Part shown: positions 15,331 to 26,515 of the stretch, piece by piece | How positions within the stretch are numbered: the first letter of the stretch is position 1 | Layout of the letters: each line of letters begins with the position of its first letter | Made by a program: the position numbers and the translations under genes | Source of the DNA: Veillonella sp. DNF00869 | GTDB taxonomy: Bacteria > Bacillota > Negativicutes > Veillonellales > Veillonellaceae | Direction: 5' to 3' | NCBI RefSeq assembly: GCF_001553345.1 | Contig: NZ_KQ960769.1 | Location: forward strand, 23,400-61,967 | DNA: 38,568 nucleotides | Notes under the pieces: model-generated | Seen by the model: only the letters and a program-made list of their open reading frames with translations | What the model was told of the DNA's origin: nothing | Database searches by the model: none

Positions 15331-16443
15331 ATGAAACTTCAATTTAACAAACATGAATTAGTGAAAGCCATGTCACTATTCCAACGTGTAGCAAGTAATA
15401 AAACAAGCTCTAATTTACCAGGATCTATTTACATTTCTACAAAAGATAACTACGTAGAATTACAAGCTAACGATTTTGAAATTGGAATGAGATCCCAAGT
15501 AGATGCTACTATTCTTGAACCTGGTACTATTGTAGTAGGTTCTAAATACTTTCAAGAAATTCTAAAAAAATTACCAGGTGAACAAGTAGAATTATATAAG
15601 CCAGACAATTCTAATCAATTACAGATTAAATCTGATCATTCTGAATTTAAACTTGTGACTATGCAAGTAGAAGATTTTTCCTTGGTGGAACAAATCCAAG
15701 ATGATAATAGTATTATGATTGACGGAGAACAGCTAAAACAATTAATCGACTTAACTGTATATGCTACTTCTACGGATACAGATCGGCCTATCTTCTGTGG
15801 TACCTTAGTGGAAATTGAAGGCAATGAGCTTACTATGGTAGGCACTGATACACATCGTATGGCTGTTAAAAAAGTAACCTTAGATGCAGCTCTTGAAAAC
15901 CCAATGCGTATTGTCATTCCAAAACGCACTGTAGAAGAAGTATCCAGAGTATTACCATCGGATCAACCTGTTATGGTTAAATTAATTTGGAATAGAAATC
16001 AAGTAGCTATTGTATTTGATACTGTATATATTATTTCAAGATTAATTGAAGGTACATATCCTGATTATAAACGTGTTATTCCTGCTAAATTCGATGCTAG
16101 TGCTATTTTAAATCGTCGTGAATTTGCTAGTTCCTTAGATCGTGTCTATTTTATGGCGAAAGATATGAGTTATTCTGCCATTCGCTATGACTGGGAAGAG
16201 AATCAAGTTACATTAAGTTCTCAAAGTGCTGATATTGGTATGGTAAAAGATATTGTTTTATGTACCTTTGAAGGAAATCCTTTCACTATTAATTTTAACG
16301 GTAAATATATAGATGAATTATTGAAACATAGCACAGGTGAAAGAATTCATATGTACTTACAAGAACAAGGGGCTATGGTAATTCGTCAAGATAATAATGA
16401 CCATTACACCTATGTGGTAACACCAGTTCATACACATAATTAA
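15331..16443 (+). CDS. dnaN: DNA polymerase III beta sliding clamp
   Basis: The processivity clamp of the replicative polymerase is a 370-residue protein of normal length. It starts MKLQFNKHELVKAM and has three repeated clamp folds of about 120 residues each. Family segments include LPGSIYISTKDN, VGTDTHRMAVKK at the end of domain 2 and a C-terminal stretch ending VVTPVHTHN, corresponding to the usual LMPMR-type tail but diverged. AAGGAG lies 7 to 8 bases before the ATG. It is followed 16 bases later by yaaA. Confidence 0.97.
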   Translation: MKLQFNKHELVKAMSLFQRVASNKTSSNLPGSIYISTKDNYVELQANDFEIGMRSQVDATILEPGTIVVGSKYFQEILKKLPGEQVELYKPDNSNQLQIKSDHSEFKLVTMQVEDFSLVEQIQDDNSIMIDGEQLKQLIDLTVYATSTDTDRPIFCGTLVEIEGNELTMVGTDTHRMAVKKVTLDAALENPMRIVIPKRTVEEVSRVLPSDQPVMVKLIWNRNQVAIVFDTVYIISRLIEGTYPDYKRVIPAKFDASAILNRREFASSLDRVYFMAKDMSYSAIRYDWEENQVTLSSQSADIGMVKDIVLCTFEGNPFTINFNGKYIDELLKHSTGERIHMYLQEQGAMVIRQDNNDHYTYVVTPVHTHN

Positions 16444-16459
16444 GAGAAAAGAGGAAATT

Positions 16460-16684
16460 ATGAATCAAGAAACTGTATCCATTCATACAGAGTATATTCA
16501 ATTAGATCAACTGTTAAAATATGCCAATGTATTATCAACAGGTGGTCAAGTTAAAGTGTTATTAGAAGAAAATAAAATCATTTTAAATGATGTAGTAGTT
16601 ACAGAAAAACGTAAAAAAATCTATCCTAATGATGTAGTAACCATTGCTAATGAAATAAGAATTACTGTGGTGAAGGAGGCTTAA
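16460..16684 (+). CDS. yaaA: S4-domain RNA-binding protein YaaA
   Basis: A 74-residue protein with an S4-like fold: IQLDQLLKYANVLSTGGQVK, then LLEENKIILNDVVVTEKRKK and IYPNDVVTIANEIRITV. Small S4 proteins of this kind sit between dnaN and recF in many Firmicutes. RNA binding is predicted from the fold, and the cellular role is not established here. It is tightly packed, with two bases between its stop and the recF start. Confidence 0.9.
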   Translation: MNQETVSIHTEYIQLDQLLKYANVLSTGGQVKVLLEENKIILNDVVVTEKRKKIYPNDVVTIANEIRITVVKEA

Positions 16685-16686
16685 TT

Positions 16687-17778
16687 GTGTATGTGACTGA
16701 ATTGGAACTCATACATGTTCGCAATCATCGTCATAAAACTATTACTTTCACACCAGAAATCATTGTCATCCATGGTCCTAATGGAAAAGGGAAAACAAAT
16801 ATCCTAGAATCTGCTTATATTGCCACGATGGGACATAGTCATCGTACATCGGATATGAAAGATGTCATTTCTTGGAATGAGGATGAGGCTAGTATTATCG
16901 TTCACTTTATGAAAGCTGATACGCCTCATACGTTGCAGATTAAATGGGGGCGTCAAGGAAAAAAAGTCATTCGTTTGCATGATAATCCTCTATCGCAAAA
17001 AGAATTAGTAGGCACTTTGAATACAGTCATTTTTTCTCCAGAAGATTTAGATTTAATTAAGGGAACTCCTTCCTTACGTCGTCGTTTTTTAAATATGGAA
17101 ATTAGTCAGACTAGTCCTCAATATTATCATCAGCTTACGATGTATCAGCGAGCTGTACAACAGAGAAATCGTATACTTAAAGAATATAGTCATACGAGTA
17201 AGGTACCAGTACAAGATTGGGATGAACAAATAGCTACATTAGGCTCACAAATTATTCAAAAACGATTGGAAAGTTTAAAAAAATTAAATCAATTAATGGA
17301 TTTAATGAATCGGAAACTAACCAATGGTAAAGAAGATTTGCGATTGCAATATACTCAACCTTATAGTGAGAAACAACTATTAGTAACAAAAGATGCTTTA
17401 TTACAGGCTTTACAAGAAAATTTATCAGAGGATCGGCGACGGTTACAAACATCAGTGGGACCTCATCGTGATGATATTATCTTTTATTCAGGTTCTATGG
17501 ATTTAAAACGATTTGGATCACAAGGACAACAACGGACAGCAATTTTATCAGTTAAGTTAAGTGAATTAGAATATATTAAATCGGAAGTAGGAGAATATCC
17601 TATTTTACTATTAGATGATGTACTCAGTGAATTAGATCAGGAACGTCGATCTAATTTAATCAAATTCATTCATAAACGTGTACAGACAATTATTACTACT
17701 ACTGATACAACAGATACAATGGACTTAGACAAGGTGCAGTATATAGACTTGACGGAGGAAATGATACATGGAGAGTAA
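16687..17778 (+). CDS. recF: DNA replication and repair protein RecF
   Basis: RecF is an SMC-like ATPase that loads RecA at gaps with RecO and RecR. The 363-residue protein shows Walker A IHGPNGKGKTNILES (about 31-45), the ABC-type signature FGSQGQQRTAILSVKLSELE (about 274-293) and Walker B YPILLLDDVLSELD (about 300-313). Translation starts at GTG, preceded by GAAGGAGG at 9 bases. The end overlaps the next gene by 11 bases. Confidence 0.96.
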   Translation: MYVTELELIHVRNHRHKTITFTPEIIVIHGPNGKGKTNILESAYIATMGHSHRTSDMKDVISWNEDEASIIVHFMKADTPHTLQIKWGRQGKKVIRLHDNPLSQKELVGTLNTVIFSPEDLDLIKGTPSLRRRFLNMEISQTSPQYYHQLTMYQRAVQQRNRILKEYSHTSKVPVQDWDEQIATLGSQIIQKRLESLKKLNQLMDLMNRKLTNGKEDLRLQYTQPYSEKQLLVTKDALLQALQENLSEDRRRLQTSVGPHRDDIIFYSGSMDLKRFGSQGQQRTAILSVKLSELEYIKSEVGEYPILLLDDVLSELDQERRSNLIKFIHKRVQTIITTTDTTDTMDLDKVQYIDLTEEMIHGE

Positions 17779-18661
17779 TCTAGAATCTTTTACAGGAGTA
17801 ATGGATCTTCGTGATGCTATGTTACAAGAACTAGGCATTTATGAAATGTATCGACTTATGAAACTCTATCATGATTGGGAATCTGTCGTAGGACCTATGG
17901 TGAATGGACAAGCAAAATTAGTGCACATAAAGCCACCTGTTATCGTAGTTGAAATTGGTCATACTGTATGGATGCAAGAGATGACTATGCGCAAACCACA
18001 GTTATTAGAAGCATTGTGTGAGTATTATGGAGAATCTATTATTACAGATATCAAAGTACAGCTCCCACGACGTGCTTTACAAGATCAGCTTGTATCAGGG
18101 GATGCCTTAGATATGACACCTGTTTATGAGGAAATCATAGACTTTCAACAAATTGTATTGCCCTCTGAGATTGTGCAAAGTATAGAAGATTCTGTTCGTG
18201 TAATTCGCCATGAGGAACTTCGACAAAAAGTATTACAAACACGCATGGAGCAAGCGAAGAAAGAATTTGTACTACAGCAAGAGCATTTTCATCAATGTCC
18301 TACCTGTGGTCGTTGGCAATCGGAAGGTTCTGCGAAGGTATGCCCTCAGTGTGAATATAAAAAGTATAGACATATCATTCGTACGGTAAAAGGTTTATTG
18401 AAGGATTATCCTCATTATAAGTATGACCAAATGAAAGCAATTGCTCCTTGGTGCACCTATGAATGGTATGAAGTGGCAAAAGAAGAAAGTATTTATTATT
18501 ATTTAACTCGCTTGTTCCAAGGATCTACGGATGCGAATGATATGTATTGGGCTACTATGTTAATTACATCGAAATCGCAAGAAGAATTGTCTTATGAAGA
18601 AGTTGTAAATATTACAAATAAGTATCGTTGGAATGAAACAGATAAAATGCAAGTGAAATAA
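17768..18661 (+). CDS. dciA: DciA-like (DUF721) protein with C-terminal zinc ribbon
   Basis: The first about 110 residues match the DUF721/DciA fold (LYHDWESVVGPMVNGQAK, then VEIGHTVWMQEM). DciA is the common bacterial loader or partner of the DnaB helicase. Usual DciA proteins have about 90-170 residues, but this one has 297. The extra part contains a helical region (about 150-175), a four-cysteine zinc ribbon CPTCGRWQSEGSAKVCPQC (about 178-196), and about 100 residues I do not recognise. It is in the dnaA-dnaN-yaaA-recF run just before gyrB, which is the expected place for dciA. Confidence 0.82.
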   Translation: MESNLESFTGVMDLRDAMLQELGIYEMYRLMKLYHDWESVVGPMVNGQAKLVHIKPPVIVVEIGHTVWMQEMTMRKPQLLEALCEYYGESIITDIKVQLPRRALQDQLVSGDALDMTPVYEEIIDFQQIVLPSEIVQSIEDSVRVIRHEELRQKVLQTRMEQAKKEFVLQQEHFHQCPTCGRWQSEGSAKVCPQCEYKKYRHIIRTVKGLLKDYPHYKYDQMKAIAPWCTYEWYEVAKEESIYYYLTRLFQGSTDANDMYWATMLITSKSQEELSYEEVVNITNKYRWNETDKMQVK

Positions 18662-18672
18662 AGGCTTAGACT

Positions 18673-18701
18673 TTCACAGAGATAGTAAAGTATTGTATAA
18701 T
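18673..18701 (+). promoter_or_regulatory. gyrB promoter
   Basis: TTCACA (18673-18678), a 17-base spacer, then TATAAT (18696-18701). It lies between dciA and gyrB, so gyrB and the permease after it can be transcribed separately from the dnaA operon. Confidence 0.65.
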
Positions 18702-18751
18702 AGAATGTATTATATAGAATATGGTGACCAGTATGGGATGTCATTATATAA

Positions 18752-20671
<1,920 letters not shown>

Positions 20672-20682
20672 GGAGAAGTCTC

Positions 20683-22125
20683 ATGGAAAATAACAAATTA
20701 AAAAGAAGTTTGAAATCCCGCCACATGAATATGATTGCCTTAGGCGGTGCTATTGGTACAGGTTTATTCGTAGCCGGTGGTGAAGTAGTGAGTACAGCAG
20801 GTCCTGGTGGCGCGTTAATTGCTTATAGCTTCATCGGTATCATGGTATATTTCTTGATGACTAGTTTAGGGGAAATGACTACGTATTTGCCAGTATCTGG
20901 TTCTTTTGGTACTCATGCCTCTCGCTATGTAGATAAAGCTTTGGGCTTTGCCTTAGGTTGGAACTTTTGGTTTAACTGGGCTATTACATTAGCAGCGGAA
21001 TTGGTAGCCAGTGCATTCATCATGAAATACTGGTTCCCTGATGTGCCAGCTATTGTTTGGTCTGCTTTGTTCTTATTGATTCTGTTTGTGTTGAATTATT
21101 TATCAGCTCGTTCTTTTGGTGAAAGTGAATATCTATTCTCTAGCATCAAGGTTATTACTGTTATTGTATTCTTATTATTAGGATCTTTATTGATTCTTGG
21201 GGTTGGTACTGAATCTCCAGGATTCCATAACTGGATTATCGAAGAGGCTCCATTTGTAGGGGGATTCTCCTCTATCTTAGCTATCTTTATGATTGCTGGT
21301 TTCTCTTTCCAAGGGGTAGAATTAATTGGTACTGCTGCTGGTGAGTCTGAGGATCCAGAAAAAAATATTCCTAAAGCCATTAACTCTATTTTCTGGCGTA
21401 TTTTATTGTTCTATATTGGTTCTTTCACAGTCATCGGTTTCTTAATCCCTTATAATGATCCAAATTTATTGAACAGTTCTGTGGAAAATGTGTCCATCAG
21501 TCCATTTACATTGGTATTTGACCGTTTTGGATTTGACTGGGCGGCACATTTCATCAATGCTATTTTGTTGATCGCTGTATTATCGGCTGGTAACTCTGGT
21601 TTATTCTCCTCTACACGTATGTTATATGCATTATCTAAATCAGGAGATGCACCAAAATTATTTAGCTCTATTAACCAACGTGGTGTGCCAATTCCGGCAT
21701 TGTTAGCAACAGCAGCCTTTGGTTTGTTTGCTTTCTTAACATCCTTAATTGGGGAAGGTCAAGCCTATACTTGGTTGATTAATATCAGTGGTATGAGTGG
21801 ATTCATCACATGGGTGGGGATTGCGATTGCACATTATCGTTTTCGACGTGCTTATGTGGCACAAGGTCATGATGTATCCAAATTGCCTTACAAAGCATCT
21901 TGGTTCCCATTTGGTCCATTGTTTGCCTTAGCATTGTGTTTGATCATTATTGCTGGTCAAAACTATACAGCCTTCATGGGTGAAAGTATTGACTGGTACG
22001 GAGTATCCGTTGCTTATATTGGTCTTCCAGTATTCTTCGCTGTATACTTATGGTATAAAGCAAAATATAAAACAAAAGTAGTTCCTCTAAAAGAAGTGGA
22101 TTTATCTCGCGATTTTGAGGACTAA
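20683..22125 (+). CDS. Amino acid permease, APC superfamily (lysine-permease-like)
   Basis: A 480-residue membrane protein with about twelve hydrophobic segments. Its N-terminus LKSRHMNMIALGGAIGTGLF is the amino acid transporter family (AAT) signature, and SLGEMTTYLPVSGSFGTHAS follows in TM2-3. It most resembles lysine permease LysP-type proteins, but the substrate cannot be fixed from sequence alone. It starts 11 bases after gyrB with its own AAGGAG, so the two genes are probably cotranscribed. A strong terminator follows. Confidence 0.88.
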   Translation: MENNKLKRSLKSRHMNMIALGGAIGTGLFVAGGEVVSTAGPGGALIAYSFIGIMVYFLMTSLGEMTTYLPVSGSFGTHASRYVDKALGFALGWNFWFNWAITLAAELVASAFIMKYWFPDVPAIVWSALFLLILFVLNYLSARSFGESEYLFSSIKVITVIVFLLLGSLLILGVGTESPGFHNWIIEEAPFVGGFSSILAIFMIAGFSFQGVELIGTAAGESEDPEKNIPKAINSIFWRILLFYIGSFTVIGFLIPYNDPNLLNSSVENVSISPFTLVFDRFGFDWAAHFINAILLIAVLSAGNSGLFSSTRMLYALSKSGDAPKLFSSINQRGVPIPALLATAAFGLFAFLTSLIGEGQAYTWLINISGMSGFITWVGIAIAHYRFRRAYVAQGHDVSKLPYKASWFPFGPLFALALCLIIIAGQNYTAFMGESIDWYGVSVAYIGLPVFFAVYLWYKAKYKTKVVPLKEVDLSRDFED

Positions 22126-22129
22126 TAGA

Positions 22130-22166
22130 AACAGCCTATGGGAAGAAGTTCCCATGGGCTGTTTTT
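22130..22166 (+). terminator. Intrinsic terminator after permease gene
   Basis: A 15-bp stem (22130-22144 with 22149-22163, one T-G pair), a GAAG loop and a following T-run. The next 266 bases to azlC are A+T-rich and show no further element I can support. Confidence 0.9.
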
Positions 22167-22432
22167 CTGTTCATTAATTTTATAATTAAAATAGGATACT
22201 AAAGGAAATAGGTTAAAAAATAATCTTTTATTAACCTATTATATATTATATAAATATATAAGTATTCTAGAATTTGATAGTATAGTAAAAGTGGCACTAA
22301 GTTATTTGTATCCATGTACATATTTTGAATATATATGTATTTAATCATTTATATAAAATAATTGTCAGTATTTTATAAAATTTGATAATCTAGTAATACT
22401 AATGATACACGATGAAAGAAAGGATGGTATAT

Positions 22433-23143
22433 ATGGAACCTAAACCAACAAAAAATACAATAATATCTGCCTTTCGATATGGTTTTCTTAAAACAACACC
22501 GTTATTATTGGGATTTTTATTTTTAGGGCTATCCTATGGCATTTATATGCATTCTATGGGATTTTCCTGGGGCTATACATTGGCATTGAGTGCTCTCATT
22601 TATGCAGGATCTATGGAATTTGTAACAGTAGCTATGTTACTATCTCCTTTCGATCCAGTAGGTGCTTTTTTAATTACACTCATGGTCAATGGGCGTCATA
22701 TATTTTATGGAATTTCTATGTTAACTATATATAGACATATGGGATGGCTAACACCATATCTCATATTTGGAATGACGGATGAAAGTTTTTCCATTAACTA
22801 TACATCACAAATTCCTGCTGAAATTTCCAAGAAATGGTGTTATTTTTTTGTAACTTTATTGAATCAGTTATATTGGGTTGTGGGTTCTGTCATAGGTAAT
22901 CTTTTTGCATCTGTATTATCTTTTAATGCAAAAGGACTAGAATTTGTACTGACTGCACTCTTTATTGTATTGGCTTTGGAGCAATATAAAATGCAACGAA
23001 ATTTGATTAGCTCTGGCATAGGATTAGTGATTCCTGGCGTTGCCTTGATTGTCTTTGGCAGTGAACACTTTATGATTCCTGCTATGATTGGAATCGTAGT
23101 CATATTAAGTCTGTTACGTAGAACAATGGAGGGAGAGCAATGA
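22433..23143 (+). CDS. azlC: AzlC-family branched-chain amino acid exporter, large subunit
   Basis: This is a 236-residue membrane protein of the AzlC family, whose members export branched-chain amino acids or analogues with a small AzlD partner. Visible features are a cytoplasmic start, [20 protein letters not shown], the family-typical [15 protein letters not shown], and [12 protein letters not shown] prefer the ATG at 22433, about 9 bases after AAAGGA, over one at 22412. The end overlaps azlD by 4 bases (ATGA). With the ilv operon further right, it may prevent overload of leucine, isoleucine or valine. Confidence 0.9.
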   Translation: MEPKPTKNTIISAFRYGFLKTTPLLLGFLFLGLSYGIYMHSMGFSWGYTLALSALIYAGSMEFVTVAMLLSPFDPVGAFLITLMVNGRHIFYGISMLTIYRHMGWLTPYLIFGMTDESFSINYTSQIPAEISKKWCYFFVTLLNQLYWVVGSVIGNLFASVLSFNAKGLEFVLTALFIVLALEQYKMQRNLISSGIGLVIPGVALIVFGSEHFMIPAMIGIVVILSLLRRTMEGEQ

Positions 23144-23469
23144 CTTTCACGGAACAAATCATAACCATTGCCATTGTTGTGCTAGGCACTATGGCAACAC
23201 GGTTTTTACCATTTGTCATATTTAATTCGAAAACGAAAACACCTGCTTATGTGCAGTATTTAGGGAAAGTATTGCCGTCGGCAACGATGAGTTTGTTAGT
23301 AGTATTTTCCTTACGACATGTAGATTTATCTGGCGTATATCATGGTATGCCGGACATAATCGCAGTAGCTGTGACAGTATTACTACACCTATGGAAAGGA
23401 AATATGTTCCTATCCATTGGGGGTGGAACAATTCTGTATATGGTACTGATTCAACAAGTATTTATATAG
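23140..23469 (+). CDS. azlD: AzlD-family branched-chain amino acid exporter, small subunit
   Basis: A 109-residue protein with about four membrane segments and the family pattern [10 protein letters not shown], then [20 protein letters not shown]. It pairs with AzlC and is translationally coupled to it by ATGA. Confidence 0.9.
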   Translation: MTFTEQIITIAIVVLGTMATRFLPFVIFNSKTKTPAYVQYLGKVLPSATMSLLVVFSLRHVDLSGVYHGMPDIIAVAVTVLLHLWKGNMFLSIGGGTILYMVLIQQVFI

Positions 23470-23552
23470 TGTTATATGGAAGTATTCTAAATATGATATA
23501 ATACGAATAATAAGGTTTAAATCATATCAATATGAGAATAAAGGAGACACCT

Positions 23553-23870
23553 ATGATTATTACAACAACGATGCAAATTGAAGGACAACCAATTAAAGAA
23601 TATAAAGGAATCGTCTTTGGAGAAGTTGTAGAAGGTCGTAACTTTGTGAAAGACTTTTTCTCTTCTATTCGAGATGTTGTAGGGGGTCGTAGTAATAGTT
23701 ATGAATCATCTTTATCTAGCGCTCGTGAGGCATCTTTAAAAGAAATGAGTAAACGTGCGAAAGATATGGGAGCTAATGCGATCGTAGGTGTATCTGTGAG
23801 TTATGAAACATTAGGTGAAACGAATGGTATGCTCATGGTAACATGCACAGGAACAGCGGTTGTTATTTAG
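23553..23870 (+). CDS. YbjQ/UPF0145-family protein
   Basis: A 105-residue protein of the YbjQ (DUF74) family. It shows EYKGIVFGEVVEGRNFVKDF at the N-terminus, a helix EASLKEMSKRAKDMGANAIV and a conserved strand VGVSVSYET. Members form small beta-rich oligomers of unknown function. I prefer the ATG at 23553, which follows AAGGAG by 6 bases. A TATAAT at 23497-23502 is a likely -10, so the gene is probably transcribed alone. Confidence 0.88.
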   Translation: MIITTTMQIEGQPIKEYKGIVFGEVVEGRNFVKDFFSSIRDVVGGRSNSYESSLSSAREASLKEMSKRAKDMGANAIVGVSVSYETLGETNGMLMVTCTGTAVVI

Positions 23871-23927
23871 TATGTATTAGAGTTACTTTTACAAATAGCA
23901 AACAAGTATTATATAAGAATGCAGAAG

Positions 23928-23957
23928 TATTTCAATATATTTTTAAGTATTGAAATA
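23928..23957. other. A+T-rich inverted repeat
   Basis: TATTTCAATA (23928-23937) is perfectly inverted at 23948-23957 with a ten-base spacer. It lacks a clear T-run and may be a weak terminator after the YbjQ gene. Confidence 0.4.
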
Positions 23958-24083
23958 TAATTTAGTAAAAATAGACAGTAAGTATTGTACTAGAATACAT
24001 AACTATTTAAAGTTAGTAGATGATTAGTTAGATACATATAGTATAGTTTTATAGATAGGAATCGATAAGGAGAGATAGAATCA

Positions 24084-25433
24084 GTGGGCAGTGACATAGG
24101 TATAGAAATTTTAATTGTAGTCATACTCATCATTTTAAATGGTTTATTTTCCATGACGGAATTAGCCATTATTAATGCTCGTAAAGGATTATTAGAAGAA
24201 AAGTCAGAAGCCGGTAATCGTGGAGCTCGCATGGCCATCGAGCTAGCGGAAGATCCGAATGAAATGTTTTCCACTATACAAATTGGTATTACTTTAATTA
24301 GTATCGTCACTGGTTTGTATTCAGGGGCTACTTTTTCCGATCCTATGGCGACCTATATCAAAGAACATATCTTGTGGTTAGCTGATTATGCCGATACAGT
24401 GAGCCCTATTTTCATCGTATCTTTAACAACCTATTTATCCTTAGTCATAGGGGAATTAGTACCAAAACGGTTGGCATACAATTCTCCAGAATCCATTGCC
24501 ATCATGATGGCCATCCCTATGAAATACTTTGCCACCATCACAAAACCATTTGTGGCACTTCTCAGTATGTCTACAACGGTGCTACTGAAAGTATTAGGCG
24601 TTAAACACAAGGAAGAAGCACCGGTAACGGAATCGGAAATTAATAAAATGCTTGTACAAGGTGTGGAACTAGGCGCTTATGAAGAGGAAGAGCCAGTGTT
24701 AGTAGAAAATATTTTCCGCTTAGCTGACCTCGATGCCAGCGATATTATGACACCTCGTACGCAGTTGACGTGGATTGATATTAACGCTAGTGATGAGGAC
24801 ATCCTAGAAACCATTATGGAATGCAACGAACATCGTATTCCAGTAGGTGATGATTCCTTAGATGAGTTGAAAGGCTTAGTCTCTTCTGTAGATGTGTTGG
24901 CACAACAGATGAAAGAAAGTCATCGTCCGATGAAAGATATTCTAGCTTATTGCATGCGTAAACCAGTGCTCGTACCAGAATCCTTGTCCTTAATGAAAGT
25001 ATTATCTACTTTCAGAGAAGAAGGTACTCATGAAGCCATTGTGCTAGACGAATATGGTGGTATGAGTGGGATGATTACATTCCACGATATTATGGAAGAA
25101 ATCGTGGGATTGATGCCATCTGGGGAAGAGGAAAAGAAAGAAGAAGAAAATCGCATCGTCCAACGAGAAGATGGTACGTATCTTGTGGATGGTCTTATCA
25201 GCATTGAAGAACTGAAAGAATACTTTGAAGTGGATGAATTATTACCAGGTGAAGAAGAGGATCTGTATAAAACATTAGGGGGATTCGTGACCTACTTAAT
25301 CGGTCGTATTCCTAAAGAAGCTAATCGCTGTCACTATGGGCCATTGCAATTTGAGGTCATGGATATGGATAACACGCGGGTGGATAAAGTAATGGTGACA
25401 CGAAAAGTAGGGTTGGAGAGTAGTTCAGTATAA
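24084..25433 (+). CDS. HlyC/CorC-family (CNNM-like) membrane protein with CBS domains
   Basis: The 449 residues split into an N-terminal DUF21 membrane domain (about 1-190, with GLFSMTELAIINARKGLLEE and IGELVPKRLAY), a CBS pair (about 205-330, with DIMTPRTQLTWID and ILAYCMRKPVLVPESLSL), and a C-terminal CorC_HlyC domain (about 355-440, with LVDGLISIEELKEYF). Homologues act in Mg or Co efflux, and the name hemolysin is historical. Translation starts at GTG after AAGGAG at 11 bases. An alternative GTG lies at 24091. Confidence 0.9.
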   Translation: MGSDIGIEILIVVILIILNGLFSMTELAIINARKGLLEEKSEAGNRGARMAIELAEDPNEMFSTIQIGITLISIVTGLYSGATFSDPMATYIKEHILWLADYADTVSPIFIVSLTTYLSLVIGELVPKRLAYNSPESIAIMMAIPMKYFATITKPFVALLSMSTTVLLKVLGVKHKEEAPVTESEINKMLVQGVELGAYEEEEPVLVENIFRLADLDASDIMTPRTQLTWIDINASDEDILETIMECNEHRIPVGDDSLDELKGLVSSVDVLAQQMKESHRPMKDILAYCMRKPVLVPESLSLMKVLSTFREEGTHEAIVLDEYGGMSGMITFHDIMEEIVGLMPSGEEEKKEEENRIVQREDGTYLVDGLISIEELKEYFEVDELLPGEEEDLYKTLGGFVTYLIGRIPKEANRCHYGPLQFEVMDMDNTRVDKVMVTRKVGLESSSV

Positions 25434-25450
25434 AGTAAAAAGTATCTATA

Positions 25451-25480
25451 TTGCCACTACTTGGAAAGATACGATATAAT
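25451..25480 (+). promoter_or_regulatory. Promoter of the small unknown gene
   Basis: TTGCCA (25451-25456), an 18-base spacer and TATAAT (25475-25480) precede the gene at 25553. A start in this promoter shows that the longer open frame beginning at 25451 is not the true coding region. Confidence 0.6.
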
Positions 25481-25552
25481 AGAAACAGAATACATCAAAG
25501 TATGAGTATAGTATACATCATAACTTATGTTAGTCATGAAAGAGGGTACACC

Positions 25553-25867
25553 ATGGAATGGGTATATTTAGCAATTCATTATGGAGATAATGAGCGAGGT
25601 CATATTGCGTATAACAAAGAAACAAAAGAATGCCAAGTGGTATTAGAGGATGTAACTTGGAAAGAGAAAGTAGAATCTTATTTGCAAGCAGAACAAACAG
25701 TAATGCATGCCACAGGATTAAACACATATGATGAGTTGACAGTGCAACCATTGGACTCCTACGATAACTTAAAATTAGCCTTAACTCGCATGTGGAACAA
25801 AAATGGCGTACAAGTTGATTGGGGCATTCCAGTAGAAGTGAATGGTCAATTACACTTTGCTGAATAA
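25553..25867 (+). CDS. Hypothetical small protein
   Basis: I do not recognise this 104-residue protein. It starts MEWVYLAIHYGDNERGHIAY at an ATG 6 bases after AGAGGG. It has no signal peptide, membrane segment or cysteine pair. It contains alternating charged and aromatic segments suggestive of a compact alpha/beta fold, with one cysteine (CQVVLEDVTW). It has its own promoter and is followed by a hairpin, so it is a single-gene unit. Confidence 0.75.
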   Translation: MEWVYLAIHYGDNERGHIAYNKETKECQVVLEDVTWKEKVESYLQAEQTVMHATGLNTYDELTVQPLDSYDNLKLALTRMWNKNGVQVDWGIPVEVNGQLHFAE

Positions 25868-25969
25868 GTGAGAGCATATGGCGGATAGTCAGTACTTATA
25901 AGATACGATGCGGTGCATACTGAAAGTATCCTGGTAAGAGAAAATCTGATATATACCATGTATATGATA

Positions 25970-26006
25970 AAGCCTATAGAACAGGTTAGCTATGTTCTAT
26001 AGGCTT
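25970..26006. terminator. 14-bp hairpin downstream of the small gene
   Basis: AAGCCTATAGAACA (25970-25983) pairs perfectly with 25993-26006 across nine bases. The T-run after it is short, so termination may be partial. Between here and 26155 nothing else is recognisable. Confidence 0.6.
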
Positions 26007-26155
26007 ATTGTGTATGTAGTAGATGATGAGATATAGCTTTGTATTATCGTATATGTAAGTAATAGTACATCTATGTCATGGGTAGATAGACAATACTAGT
26101 GGATATAGTGTAAAAATAGAACAAAAAAGATACTTTTATCGTACATATGGAACAG

Positions 26156-26350
26156 TTATCCACTAAACTGTGGATAACTAAGTGTATAACTATGAGTATA
26201 GGTTGTGAGTAGATTGTTAATACCTTGTGTATTTGATGTTAATAACTCTATAGTTATACACATCTTATACACAAAAAGTGAATAACCCTTGTAAAATAAG
26301 GCTTTATTGAATCTTAAAAGGTTAGAAAAAATGTTCTGTATTGTGGATAT
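26156..26350. promoter_or_regulatory. Dense DnaA-box cluster outside oriC
   Basis: Seven 9-mers match or nearly match the DnaA box: TTATCCACT (26156), TGTGGATAA reversed (26169), AGTGTATAA reversed (26181), TTATACACA (26254), TTATACACA (26265), AGTGAATAA reversed (26277) and TGTGGATAT reversed (26342). They occupy 195 non-coding bases before a tRNA gene. A role in titrating or regulating DnaA is inferred. Confidence 0.75.
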
Positions 26351-26390
26351 GCACATAGGATACAGATCGAATCTTATTTTAGATTTCATA

Positions 26391-26420
26391 TTGCTAGGTA
26401 TAGTACAGTTAGACTATAAT
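26391..26420 (+). promoter_or_regulatory. tRNA-Arg promoter
   Basis: TTGCTA (26391-26396), an 18-base spacer and a perfect TATAAT (26415-26420), 12 bases before the mature tRNA end. Confidence 0.75.
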
Positions 26421-26432
26421 AGATGTATACTT

Positions 26433-26509
26433 GCGTTCATAGCTCAGTAGGATAGAGCGACAGTTTCCTAAACTGCAGGTCGGGGGTTCAATTCCCTCTG
26501 GGCGCACCA
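26433..26509 (+). tRNA. tRNA-Arg (anticodon CCU)
   Basis: The cloverleaf is complete. The acceptor arm GCGTTCA pairs with TGGGCGC (two G-U), the D-arm contains AGCTCAGTAGGATAGAGC, the anticodon loop TTCCTAA gives CCT at 26467-26469, the T-arm has GGGGGTTCAATTCCCTC, and CCA is encoded. The top pair of the anticodon stem is an A-C mismatch. This tRNA reads the rare AGG codon. Its own promoter and terminator make it a single-gene unit. Confidence 0.96.
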
Positions 26510-26515
26510 TAGATA

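Noticed and set aside
25451..25552. Upstream extension of the small gene to 25451
   Set aside because: This stretch contains the promoter. The ATG at 25553 has the good ribosome site.
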